NCBI GenBank assembly: GCA_900547765.1
Contig: URIA01000053.1
Location: 1 to 15,222 of the forward strand
Reading direction: 5' to 3'
DNA length: 15,222 nt
Source: an uncultured Collinsella sp.
GTDB lineage: Bacteria; Actinomycetota; Coriobacteriia; Coriobacteriales; Coriobacteriaceae
The notes under the pieces are model-generated. The model had not been told where the DNA came from and did not search any database. It saw nothing but the letters and a program-made list of their open reading frames with translations. Numbering within the stretch: position 1 is the stretch's first letter; each line of letters begins with the position of its first letter. A program made the position numbers and the translations under genes. This document shows, piece after piece, positions 1-7,466 of this stretch.

Positions 1-242
1 GACGGAAAGCACATTAAGTGCTTTCCTTTGCGTGCGGAACTCGCGACAAACTTAACCCGCGCCCCAGCCCCGGAGACCCTCCCTGTCGTCACTTTGTTCA
101 ACCAGTTTTGCGGGCGTGCGCCGCTGCGCGGCTAGCCCGCGTGCTCCTCGGCGGGGTTGGTCTGATGGATCTTGTTGAACTTTGGCCTTTGGCTTAAAGA
201 AAAACGAGGGACGCATCTGCACCCCCCCCGTTTTTGTTGTGA
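1..242. other. Structured non-coding stretch at window edge
   Basis: No coding region is supported here. A perfect 9-bp hairpin (arms GGAAAGCAC/GTGCTTTCC, loop ATTAA) lies at 4-26 and is followed on the plus strand by only three T, so it is at best a weak terminator of something outside the window. A nested hairpin lies at 110-140 (GCGGGC/GCCCGC outside, GCCGC/GCGGC inside). It sits between two inverted 7-mers, GTTCAAC (96-102) and GTTGAAC (174-180). I recognise no tRNA, SRP RNA or other known RNA. The remainder, up to the terminator at 200-235, holds nothing I can name. Confidence 0.4.
200..235 (-). terminator. Intrinsic terminator of the phosphodiesterase gene
   Basis: On the minus strand a stem forms between 235-225 and 210-200: seven pairs, one A/C mismatch, then three G-C pairs, with a 14-nt loop. 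The 3' arm ends in a T run (AAAAA on the plus strand at 200-204). It starts 7 nt beyond the stop codon of the gene ending at 243. The A-rich 5' arm could also make it act weakly in the other direction. The 5' arm contains a run of eight identical bases (222-229). Confidence 0.75.
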
Positions 243-710
243 TTACTCTAGGTCAATAAACTTAGTGCTTAGGATCTTGCCGTCTTTGACGAGCATTCTG
301 GCCATGGTGGGGCCTCGGGTGCCTCTGGGGTAGCTGGCGCTGCCCGGGTTGAGGACTAAGCAACGGCCCACTTGGGCTTCTTTGGTTACGTGGGTGTGGC
401 CGTTGATGGCTACGTCTACGGATCCCACCGGAAGGTCTTCGCGGTAGTGGGCTACGGCGAATTTGAGGCCTTCGTAGGTAAAGAGTGCAAGACGGTCTAC
501 ATCGGGGCCGTAGTCGCGGTAGTAATCGTTGTTGCCCAGTACGGCCCGCACGGGGGCGATGGTGCATAGGTGCTCGTAGTCCATCTCCGACGTGAGGTCG
601 CCAGCGTGGATGATCAGGTCTGCGCCCTCAAGCTCATCCAGGAGCGCAGGCGAAAGATAGCCGTGGGTGTCCGAGATGATGTCGATGCGCTTGGCGCTTG
701 CACTGTTCAT
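243..710 (-). CDS. YfcE/MJ0936-type metallophosphodiesterase
   Basis: A 155-residue calcineurin-like phosphoesterase of the small YfcE/MJ0936 class, cytoplasmic, which uses Mn2+ or similar metals to hydrolyse phosphodiesters; the natural substrate of this class is poorly known. Visible metal-site motifs in order: DTH (residues 14-16), GD (37-38), GNND (59-62), His88 and GHTH (104-107). An NPGS motif follows at 121-124. Length is normal for the family. The ATG at 710 is preferred over a further upstream start at 764 because GGAAGGG sits just before it, and the earlier start would run into the upstream terminator. That Shine-Dalgarno overlaps an 8-bp palindrome (GGGATCCC). It is probably transcribed alone, bounded by terminators on both sides. 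Confidence in the family is high; the substrate is unknown. Confidence 0.9.
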   Translation of the reverse strand: MNSASAKRIDIISDTHGYLSPALLDELEGADLIIHAGDLTSEMDYEHLCTIAPVRAVLGNNDYYRDYGPDVDRLALFTYEGLKFAVAHYREDLPVGSVDVAINGHTHVTKEAQVGRCLVLNPGSASYPRGTRGPTMARMLVKDGKILSTKFIDLE

Positions 711-750
711 GGGATCCCTTCCGCAAAAAAACGATTCGGCAGATACATAC

Positions 751-801
751 AAAAAAGGCCCCACGGCTCCGCAGACGATGGGTCTACAGGGCTGCGGGGC
801 C
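751..801 (-). terminator. Intrinsic terminator after LytTR regulator 1
   Basis: On the minus strand GGCCCC (801-796) pairs with GGGGCC (762-757). The stem extends inward with a G-U pair, further G-C pairs and small mismatches, and is followed by six T (751-756). It lies just past the regulator stop at 808 and closes the glycosyltransferase-kinase-regulator operon. Only about 40 nt separate the T run from the next start codon at 710, so the phosphodiesterase promoter must overlap or lie very near this structure. Confidence 0.8.
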
Positions 802-807
802 AGTGTG

Positions 808-1524
808 CTAGAGACTCAGGGCCTTCTTGAGCGGCACGACGCGGCGGCGCGAAACCGGCACGCGTTCGTCGACGCCCGTAATGCCCAGCTGGATGGCGCC
901 CGAGGGCACCGTCTCGACGTCCGTGACGCACGCCAAGTTGACGATATAGCGGCGGTGAACACGGAAGAAGCCAAAGTCGCAGAGCTTGGCCTCAAACTGC
1001 GCCAGCGAGGTCGTCGACAAAAAGCGATCATCGACGGTATAGATGCAGGAGTAATCGTCCTTGGCCATGATAAAGCGAATGTCGTCCACGGGAATGAGCA
1101 CCTTGCGGCCGCCCTTTTCCACCGGGATACGCTCGATGGTCACCTTGCTGTCCGTAACCGGCTTGGCGCGCTGCATGACCTTCTCAATCGCGCGATCCAA
1201 GCGAGCTTCCTCGACCGGCTTCATCAGATAATCGACGGCATCCACGTCGAATGCCTCGACCGCATGGTCACTGTACGCAGTCACAAACACGATCGCCGGC
1301 GGATTTTTGAGCTTATGCAGCGCCTCGGCAAGTTGCAGGCCCGAGGCACCGGGCATCGAGATATCGAGAAACACGACATCCACGCGACTTTCCATAAGCA
1401 TCTCGATGGCGGAGCGGACGCTCGACGCCTCCGTGATCGTGCCGATCTTGCCCGTTTGCTCGAGCAGGAAGCGAAGCTCCGAGCGAGCCGGCGCCTCATC
1501 ATCCACAATCATCGCACGCAGCAT
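808..1524 (-). CDS. LytTR-family response regulator (pair 1)
   Basis: A 238-residue response regulator of the AgrA/LytR/AlgR class. The receiver domain (about 1-120) has the acidic pair Asp8-Asp9, phosphoacceptor Asp54 in VFLDISMPG, Thr82 and Lys102 in the YLMKPVEE motif. The LytTR DNA-binding domain (about 127-233) has the characteristic FFRVHRRYIVNL segment (186-197) and ends near VPVSRRRVVPLKKAL. These proteins usually bind paired imperfect direct repeats upstream of target genes. The start at 1524 is an ATG with GAAAGG 10 nt upstream; a TTG at 1545 in the same frame has no reason to be preferred. It follows its cognate kinase by 72 nt in one operon. Direct targets cannot be read from this window. 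Confidence 0.95.
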   Translation of the reverse strand: MLRAMIVDDEAPARSELRFLLEQTGKIGTITEASSVRSAIEMLMESRVDVVFLDISMPGASGLQLAEALHKLKNPPAIVFVTAYSDHAVEAFDVDAVDYLMKPVEEARLDRAIEKVMQRAKPVTDSKVTIERIPVEKGGRKVLIPVDDIRFIMAKDDYSCIYTVDDRFLSTTSLAQFEAKLCDFGFFRVHRRYIVNLACVTDVETVPSGAIQLGITGVDERVPVSRRRVVPLKKALSL

Positions 1525-1596
1525 AGGGATAAAACCTTTCGTCAACTAACTACGCCGGGCATCCGTCGCATGACGTTGAGCCCGTAGCCTTTTATT

Positions 1597-2940
1597 TTAC
1601 TCTTGAATGTCGAAGATGCTCTCTGACAAATCAAGATGAAGGAGCACTTTGGTGCCCTTGCCCGGCGCCGATTCGACACGCGTATAGGAGTGCGGCCCAT
1701 AAAAGCGATGGATGCGCTCCGAAATATTGTGCATGGCCACACCGGCGCCGCCACCCTGGGGAGAGCTGGCGTCGGGACGGGCAGAACGCTCGTCAAACAG
1801 TCTGGCGGCGGTACCCTCATCCATGCCCACGCCATTATCGGCCACGGCAATCAAGATTGCATCCTCGCCGTCTTGGTGAACGGTCACGTCGATCCTCAGG
1901 GCGTCGTCATCGCCCATGCCATGACGTACGGCGTTCTCGACAATCGGCTGGATCACGAACGCCGGCACCAGCGTATCTTCCACGTCCTCGGACACATCGA
2001 ACGTCGCAAGCACGCGGTCCTCGCCAAAGCGGGCCTTCTCAAAGGTAAGGTAGCGCTTGGTCTGTGCGACCTCGCGCGAGACCGGAATGAGCGATCCCGA
2101 GTTGTCGAGCGTGGCACGATAGAACGATGAGAACTCACGAAGCAGTTCGCGGGCCCGCAGCGGGTCGGTGCGCGTAAACGATGCAATGGTGTTCAGCGTG
2201 TTGAACAGGAAGTGCGGGTTAATCTGCGCTTGCAGCGCACGCACCTCGGCGCGCGCCGTGAGTTCCTTTTGCACCTCGAGCTCGTGGATGGCGAGCTGCG
2301 TGGACAAGATCTCGGCAAAGCCCGAGGCAAGCGCGTACTGGGTACGGTCGACGGCGCGCGGGGTCTTGTAGTAGAACTTGAGCGTGCCGACGGTACGATC
2401 GCCCACCTTGATGGGGGCGATAATGCCGGCGGGAACTTGGTTGTGCGAGCCGTCCGAGCCCACGACATCCACCATGCGGTTGAACGACTGCACGATGCCA
2501 TGTTCGATAACGTAGCGTGTGGCAAGCGTGTGGATGGGAGAATCTGGCAGTAGTTTTTCCTCAAACTCTCCCGCGCAGGCAAGCACGTTGCCCTCGTCGG
2601 TGATGGCCACCGTCATGGCGCGCGTCTCGGGCAAAATGCGCCGGCACACCAAACGCGCCGACTCCTGCGTCAGACCGCCCTTAATGTCCTCGAGCATGGC
2701 CGAGGCCACCGAGAGCGTCTCCTCGGTGTACTGGGAGCGCACCGAATCGGGATTGAGCGTCAAAAAGATAAAGATGCACAGAAAGATGCACAGCAGCGCG
2801 CAGGCAATCACCGTGGCGATCGGCTCGATACCGGTCACCAAGGCAAAAATAAAGTACACCAGCACGCAAATGGCGCAGGCAACGGCAATGATGCGAAAGA
2901 TTGATATTGAACTATCGCGCTGGGCGCGGCGGTCGATCAT
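1597..2940 (-). CDS. LytS/YehU-type sensor histidine kinase (pair 1)
   Basis: A 447-residue inner-membrane sensor kinase. Two adjacent hydrophobic helices (about 16-36 and 41-62) form a membrane hairpin. A cytoplasmic GAF-like region follows (about 75-215), resembling the LytS linker domain: GGLTQESARLV, then AVAITDEGNVLACAG. The His_kinase domain has the QINPHFLFNTLN motif with phosphoacceptor His243. The ATPase domain shows the N-box around Asn336 (PIVENAVRHG), the G1 box DNGVGMD (368-374) and a glycine-rich G2 loop (396-405). The multi-helix LytS receptor is absent, so sensing may occur at the membrane hairpin or in the GAF-like domain; this is inference. Its ATG overlaps the glycosyltransferase stop in an ATGA (2937-2940), which suggests translational coupling. 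The partner regulator lies downstream. The signal is unknown. Confidence 0.94.
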   Translation of the reverse strand: MIDRRAQRDSSISIFRIIAVACAICVLVYFIFALVTGIEPIATVIACALLCIFLCIFIFLTLNPDSVRSQYTEETLSVASAMLEDIKGGLTQESARLVCRRILPETRAMTVAITDEGNVLACAGEFEEKLLPDSPIHTLATRYVIEHGIVQSFNRMVDVVGSDGSHNQVPAGIIAPIKVGDRTVGTLKFYYKTPRAVDRTQYALASGFAEILSTQLAIHELEVQKELTARAEVRALQAQINPHFLFNTLNTIASFTRTDPLRARELLREFSSFYRATLDNSGSLIPVSREVAQTKRYLTFEKARFGEDRVLATFDVSEDVEDTLVPAFVIQPIVENAVRHGMGDDDALRIDVTVHQDGEDAILIAVADNGVGMDEGTAARLFDERSARPDASSPQGGGAGVAMHNISERIHRFYGPHSYTRVESAPGKGTKVLLHLDLSESIFDIQE

Positions 2941-4124
2941 TCGGCCCCCTCCAGGATACTGATCAGTTGTGCGTCACGCCAAAGCCCGTCCATGATCTTG
3001 GGCCAAAAGCTCTGGAAACGCAGGTAGCTTGCAGCGTTTTGGCGCGCATAGGCCTTTGCCTCGCCGATACCATGGCGCCAAATGCGCAGGTAGCCCTCAT
3101 GCTCGCGGGTAAACACGCTGCGGACCATAGCGGTCTTGCGCACGCGGTCGTCGAGCTCGCGCGAAATCCACGGGCCCGGGTAGGGCATGAGTGATGCCGC
3201 CGTAACGGGAATGAGCTCCTTTTGATGCGCGGCGAATGTCAACTTGGCCCGTTCGTAGTACCAACGGTATACATCCTGCATAAAGCGCGGTGAGCGCTTT
3301 TCGGACTCCGGAGGCAGATGGCGCACGGTCCACTCGTTATCGAACCACACGTCGTAGCCAAACATGCGCATGTTAAAGAGGTAATCCAAGTCCTCGCCGC
3401 GGGTGATAAACGGGTCAAAGGCCACACGCGTAAAGGCGCGGGCGTGCAGGGCCATCAGGCCGCCGCACACGTAGTTGGAACGCGAGATGCGGGTGCCCGA
3501 GAGCGCCTTTTTCATCCAACGGTTGAACTCGATGCGCTTGGTCCACCAACGATGGCAGATGCCTGCCTTGTCCGTGGGAGCCAGCGGCGAGCCGTCGCGA
3601 TCGTAGAAATAGCCGCTCTTGACCAAGATCGGCAAGCCCTGACGCGTCTGCTGCCCCAACGCATAGGTCGCGCGCTTCATAAAGTCGGCGTCGATGACAG
3701 TCTCATCGTCATCCAAAAAGATAACCGCGTCATGACCCAGCACAGCGGCACAGGCTAGCCCCATGTTGCGGATGGCACCGTAGCCTCGCAGGCTCACGCA
3801 CTCGCCCGAACCCTTGGGCGCGATCTGAGCAACCCGGTCTGCGATGCGCGAGGCCTGGGTGTTGGTGACAACGGTGACCTTGAGCGTGGGATGCGCGTCG
3901 ACAATCTCGCGCACGCGCAGCGACACATCGGCTGTGGCAGAAACGGGACAGACCACCAAAAGGATGATGCGCGGGATGTCACGTACCTGCTCAAGCGAGG
4001 CCAGGCAGCGGTCGAGTTCGGGATTGTCGGCGTTGAGTCGCGTCGAATGGTCATAGGTGCCAGGGGCGTTTGCGCAAGCGTCATCGCCCGCCCAATACGT
4101 TGGAATCACGACTGTGGCGTTCAT
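2937..4124 (-). CDS. GT2-family glycosyltransferase
   Basis: A 395-residue GT-A fold glycosyltransferase with no signal peptide or clear membrane helix, so probably cytoplasmic or membrane-peripheral. The N-terminus VVIPTYWAGDD is typical of the nucleotide-sugar binding strand. GYGAIRNMGLACA (114-126) precedes the DxD-type metal site FLDDDE (136-141). RGEDLDYLFNMR (242-253) fits the acceptor-side acidic motif. The C-terminal 100 residues are rich in Arg, Trp and Tyr and are unassigned. The expected role is sugar transfer onto a cell-surface glycan or glycolipid; donor and acceptor cannot be deduced. The start has GGAGGG six bases upstream. It is the first gene of an operon with a LytS-type kinase and LytTR regulator and overlaps the kinase start by 4 nt. 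An intrinsic terminator lies only 21 nt upstream of its start codon. Confidence 0.88.
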   Translation of the reverse strand: MNATVVIPTYWAGDDACANAPGTYDHSTRLNADNPELDRCLASLEQVRDIPRIILLVVCPVSATADVSLRVREIVDAHPTLKVTVVTNTQASRIADRVAQIAPKGSGECVSLRGYGAIRNMGLACAAVLGHDAVIFLDDDETVIDADFMKRATYALGQQTRQGLPILVKSGYFYDRDGSPLAPTDKAGICHRWWTKRIEFNRWMKKALSGTRISRSNYVCGGLMALHARAFTRVAFDPFITRGEDLDYLFNMRMFGYDVWFDNEWTVRHLPPESEKRSPRFMQDVYRWYYERAKLTFAAHQKELIPVTAASLMPYPGPWISRELDDRVRKTAMVRSVFTREHEGYLRIWRHGIGEAKAYARQNAASYLRFQSFWPKIMDGLWRDAQLISILEGAE

Positions 4125-4145
4125 GCCTTACCCTCCCTGCAACAC

Positions 4146-4181
4146 AAAAACGGGACGCCGCCAAACACAGGCGACGCCCCG
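4146..4181 (-). terminator. Intrinsic terminator after the MFS gene, within the glycosyltransferase leader
   Basis: On the minus strand a 12-bp stem (plus-strand arms 4151-4162 and 4170-4181, two pairs G-U) with a 7-nt loop is followed by five T (4146-4150). It lies about 115 nt past the transporter stop. It also lies only 21 nt before the glycosyltransferase ATG, downstream of a candidate promoter at 4198-4226. It may therefore work both as terminator for the transporter and as attenuator for the next operon. Confidence 0.85.
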
Positions 4182-4197
4182 CGACCTAGCTGATTCC

Positions 4198-4226
4198 ATC
4201 ATACCCACTTGGGCAAATCATTGCTC
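4198..4226 (-). promoter_or_regulatory. Candidate promoter for the glycosyltransferase-kinase-regulator operon
   Basis: On the minus strand a good -10 hexamer TATGAT (plus 4198-4203) lies 17 nt downstream of a weak -35 GAGCAA (4221-4226). A transcript from here would start near 4191 and traverse the terminator hairpin at 4146-4181 before reaching the glycosyltransferase Shine-Dalgarno. The region between the transporter stop and this site shows no other clear element. Confidence 0.3.
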
Positions 4227-4295
4227 GCAAGTCGCAATGTTTATTGCGGATAACCCCAAAAGAGTACCGTGGACAGGCACAATAGCCGCTCGCTC

Positions 4296-5555
4296 CTATG
4301 CGGCATGCTCTGCCGCCCGAGTCATGCGGGACAGGCGGACCAGCAGCATAAAGCCAACGATCAGCAGCACGCCAATGGAAAGGACGCCCAGCGACGGGTT
4401 GCCGGTCAGCGAGGTGACGACCGACACCAGGAAGGTGCCCATAACGCTTGCATAACGACCAAAGATGTCAAAGAAGCCGTAGTACTCGTTGGACTTTTCC
4501 TTGGGGATAATGCGGCCAAAGTAGCTACGGCTGAGCGCCTGCACGCCACCCTGGAACAGGCCGACCATAATGGCAAGCACCCAGAATTCAAAGGCGGTCT
4601 TTAGGAAGAACGCGGCGAACAGCACAATGCCCATGTAGGCGGCGACCGCCACCAAGATCATGTTGAGCGTGCCCACGCGTCCGGCGAGCTTGCCGTAGAT
4701 GATGGCGGATGGAAAGGCCACGAACTGCGTGACGAGCAGCGCCAGGACCAACTGGGTCGAATCGATGCCCAAGGCCGATCCGTAGCTGGTTGCCATGGAA
4801 ATGACCGTGTGCACACCGTCGATGTAGAAGAAGAACGCGATCATGTAGACCAGCACGGTCTTGTTGTGGGCGATCTCGCGCATGGTGTGTCCGACCTCGG
4901 AGAACACACCGCCCACGATGTGGCCGATGGTGTCCTGGGGACCGCGCTCGCGACCGTACTTTTGCTTATAGGTGCGAATGAGCGGCAGGGTAAAGATGAG
5001 CCACCAGGCGCCGGTGATGACAAACGACAGACGCGTTGCCAGCATGGTGGGGACACCAAGAGCGGGACCACCCATGATAAGCGCCAGGCAGATGATGAAC
5101 GGCACGGTGGAACCGATGTAGCCCCAGGCATAGCCCGAACTGGACACGGCGTCCATGCGCTCGTCGGTGGTAATGTCGGGCAGCATGGCGTCGTAGAATG
5201 TCATAGAAGAGTTAAGGCCGATGGTGCACAGCACGTACACGGTCAAAAATGCCATGGCGGACATTGGGATAGCCTGCGCCAGGCAAAGAACCAGGCCCGT
5301 GAGGAAGAAGCCCAAGAAGAACTTGATCTTGTTGCCGGCGTAATCGGCAAGCGCGCCCAGAATGGGCATGAGCATGGCAATGACTAGCGAGGCAATCGTC
5401 TGCGCGTTGCCCCAAGCGACCACCAGGTCTGCCGAGGAAGCACCGGTATTGATGGCGTTAAAGTAGATGGGCACCACCGAGGTATTGAGCAGCACGAGGG
5501 CCGAGTTTCCCACATCGTACATGACCCAGTTACGCTCGAGCTTGGTGTATTTCAT
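4296..5555 (-). CDS. UMF1/Atg22-like MFS transporter
   Basis: A 419-residue polytopic membrane protein with about 12 hydrophobic segments. The N-terminal motif WVMYDVGNSA (10-19) and the block QGGVQALSRSYFGRIIPKEK (335-354), followed by YYGFFDIFGRYASVMG, are hallmarks of the UMF1 (Atg22-related) branch of the major facilitator superfamily. An MFS motif A-like loop, LGALADYAGNKIK, lies at 67-79. Length is normal. UMF1 proteins are thought to export small molecules such as amino acids, but the substrate here is unknown. The start ATG is preceded by AAGGG about nine bases upstream. The gap to the upstream phospholipase-like gene is 101 nt with no clear terminator, so the two may be cotranscribed. 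Its own terminator is at 4146-4181. Confidence 0.9.
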   Translation of the reverse strand: MKYTKLERNWVMYDVGNSALVLLNTSVVPIYFNAINTGASSADLVVAWGNAQTIASLVIAMLMPILGALADYAGNKIKFFLGFFLTGLVLCLAQAIPMSAMAFLTVYVLCTIGLNSSMTFYDAMLPDITTDERMDAVSSSGYAWGYIGSTVPFIICLALIMGGPALGVPTMLATRLSFVITGAWWLIFTLPLIRTYKQKYGRERGPQDTIGHIVGGVFSEVGHTMREIAHNKTVLVYMIAFFFYIDGVHTVISMATSYGSALGIDSTQLVLALLVTQFVAFPSAIIYGKLAGRVGTLNMILVAVAAYMGIVLFAAFFLKTAFEFWVLAIMVGLFQGGVQALSRSYFGRIIPKEKSNEYYGFFDIFGRYASVMGTFLVSVVTSLTGNPSLGVLSIGVLLIVGFMLLVRLSRMTRAAEHAA

Positions 5556-5656
5556 GGACAGGGACCCTTCGTATTCGCCCGATATGCAGTTAGTTCATCG
5601 TACCCCAATTGCACAGAGGCACCGGTAAGGATTCGGCAAAGAGACAGGAGCGGACC

Positions 5657-6601
5657 CTACTCCTCGCGGTCGAACTCCTCGTCGGTGCCGAGCACGCGGC
5701 CGCTGTAGTTGACGTGACCGGTCACGGCCTCCATGTCGCCTGTTTCGATGAATCGGGCGACCGTGCACTCGTAATCGACCAGCGCGCGGTCAAAGACCTC
5801 GGGGAAACTCTCGTTCGAGACCTCGTCGGTAAAGGGATTCTTCCATGTCAGATGGCCCAGGTTACCGGTGCGCTCGGGCAGCTCCGTCGTCACGCGATGG
5901 GCAAGGCCGTCGAGCAGCGAGTAGTCGTGCACCAAGCCCTCAACCAGCGAGATCGCGCGCGTCTTTGCGGAGCCGGCCGGCTCAATCGCGCGGTAAAGTC
6001 GCTGCATATTGGCAACGGCAGCACCGTACTCCCCCGCCGGAATGTCAATGCCGTACACGCGTCCGGCAACATAGCTCATCAGCACGCCGGCCACGCGATT
6101 GATGCGATCGGTGGTGACGATCTCGCCCGCCGGCGGGTAATCGTCAACCGTAGCGCCATCGCGTTTAAGCTGCAGCATCAGCACATCCAGGTCGCTCTCG
6201 ATCACGGCATGGACCTGACTGCTCGAATCCTCAAGCTCTGAATCGGACTCGACAATGCCAAACTGCTGCTCATAGACAAAGGGATGGGCGTTGCGGTCGA
6301 GCACGTAATGAGACAGCAGGCCCAGCGCAAAGGCACGACCCAAGCTGGCGTCGCGCGGCAGCAGATGCGACACGCCGTCGCGCAGGCACGCGAACTGGCG
6401 AGACATGCGCGACCGATGCATGACCTGCGCCAGCAGCGTGCAGTCGGAAACACGCGGTGTCAGAATGTGAAAGAAAAACGGGTCGGGGCCTTGGTTGCCC
6501 AAGATAAAGGCAATGCGCTCTTCATCGGACGTGATGACGCCCTGCGGAAGACGGTCGATGCTTTCCTCGCCAAACAGATGATGGGTGATAAGCGCGGGCA
6601 T
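5657..6601 (-). CDS. Zinc-dependent phospholipase C-like protein
   Basis: A 314-residue protein of the bacterial Zn-dependent phospholipase C family (Zn_dep_PLPC). Candidate ligands of the zinc cluster in order: His7-His8 at the very N-terminus (MPALITHH), Asp40 in GPDPF, His98/Asp102/His106 in LSHYVLDRNAHP, and His131/Glu135/Asp137 in HAVIESDLD. The start at 6601 is chosen because GAAAGGA precedes it and because the family typically places His close to the N-terminus; a longer start at 6631 has no such site. No signal peptide is visible, unlike secreted clostridial toxins of the fold, so an intracellular or housekeeping hydrolase role is likelier. The C-terminal half (150-314) is family-specific and unassigned. 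It lies downstream of LytTR regulator 2, with its own candidate promoter. Confidence 0.85.
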   Translation of the reverse strand: MPALITHHLFGEESIDRLPQGVITSDEERIAFILGNQGPDPFFFHILTPRVSDCTLLAQVMHRSRMSRQFACLRDGVSHLLPRDASLGRAFALGLLSHYVLDRNAHPFVYEQQFGIVESDSELEDSSSQVHAVIESDLDVLMLQLKRDGATVDDYPPAGEIVTTDRINRVAGVLMSYVAGRVYGIDIPAGEYGAAVANMQRLYRAIEPAGSAKTRAISLVEGLVHDYSLLDGLAHRVTTELPERTGNLGHLTWKNPFTDEVSNESFPEVFDRALVDYECTVARFIETGDMEAVTGHVNYSGRVLGTDEEFDREE

Positions 6602-6633
6602 AATGATCCTTTCGATTTCATTCGATGCCACCC

Positions 6634-6661
6634 ATTATGCCCACCGCGCGCCCATGCCAAA
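6634..6661 (-). promoter_or_regulatory. Candidate promoter for the phospholipase C-like gene
   Basis: Minus-strand CATAAT (plus 6634-6639) is preceded by TTTGGC/TTGGCA (6655-6661) at 15-16 nt. Initiation near 6627 would give a leader of about 26 nt that includes the GAAAGGA ribosome site. No terminator is evident between LytTR regulator 2 and this point, so readthrough from the kinase/regulator pair is also possible. Confidence 0.28.
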
Positions 6662-6693
6662 CCTGCGATGGCAAACGACGGCACGCAAGCCTC

Positions 6694-7428
6694 TTACGCA
6701 AGCCCCAGGTGCGACTTGACCTCGGCGGCACGACGACGGGACACCGGCACCGTCGAGCTCACGCGGTCAAGCCTGAGCTCCATCAACCCCGTGGAGCCAA
6801 TCTCAACATTGTGCACGTCTTCCAAATTGACCAGATAGCTGCGATGAACGCGAATGAAGCCCTCGGAGCCCAAGCGACGCTCGAGCGAAGAGATCGACTC
6901 ATTGATCAGGTACGTTCCCTCGGCGCAGATGGCGTTGCAAAAATCGGCGCGCGCCTCAAAGTAGCAGACGTCTGCGGCGGGAATGAACACCTTTTTGCCC
7001 CCGCGGTCCACCGTCAGACGCAAAGGCTGGCGCGGGGCGTGGATAACACGACGGACACCCAAGGCTGCCTCGATCTTGTCGAGTGCCTTTGACAGGCGTG
7101 CGTCCTCGACCGGCTTGACGACATAGTCGACCGCATCGAGGTTATACGCATCGGCGGCAAACTCGGCAAACGCCGTCACAAACACAACCACCGGCGGCGT
7201 CTTTAGGTTCTGCAGCGTCTCGGCAAGCTCAATTCCCGAGCGACCGGGCATGGTAATGTCTAAAAACAACACGTCGGGCTTGTTCGACAGAATCGACTCC
7301 ACGGCTTCGGTGACATTGCCCGCCTCGGCAATCTGGCCCACACGCGTATCCTTTTCCAACAGATAGCGTAGCTCAGCCCTAATGGGAGGCTCGTCATCAA
7401 CCACCAAGATGTTCCAGCCTTCGGACAT
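6694..7428 (-). CDS. LytTR-family response regulator (pair 2)
   Basis: A 244-residue LytTR-type response regulator, paralogous to the one at 808-1524. The receiver domain has Asp11-Asp12, phosphoacceptor Asp57 (LFLDITMPG), Thr85 and Lys105 (YVVKPVEDA). The LytTR domain (about 137-240) carries FIRVHRSYLVNLEDV (191-205) and VPVSRRRAAEV near the end. The ATG at 7428 has GGGGAA six bases upstream. It lies 38 nt downstream of its kinase, in a bicistronic unit. No terminator is obvious after its stop, and the next gene begins 92 nt on. Its regulon is not evident from the window. Confidence 0.95.
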   Translation of the reverse strand: MSEGWNILVVDDEPPIRAELRYLLEKDTRVGQIAEAGNVTEAVESILSNKPDVLFLDITMPGRSGIELAETLQNLKTPPVVVFVTAFAEFAADAYNLDAVDYVVKPVEDARLSKALDKIEAALGVRRVIHAPRQPLRLTVDRGGKKVFIPAADVCYFEARADFCNAICAEGTYLINESISSLERRLGSEGFIRVHRSYLVNLEDVHNVEIGSTGLMELRLDRVSSTVPVSRRRAAEVKSHLGLA

Positions 7429-7466
7429 ATGTGCTTCCCCTCTTTTTCTCTCAATCCAACCGCGTG

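Noticed and set aside
96..103. GTTCAACC resembling a tRNA T-loop
   Set aside because: No matching acceptor, D or anticodon arms could be placed around it on either strand.
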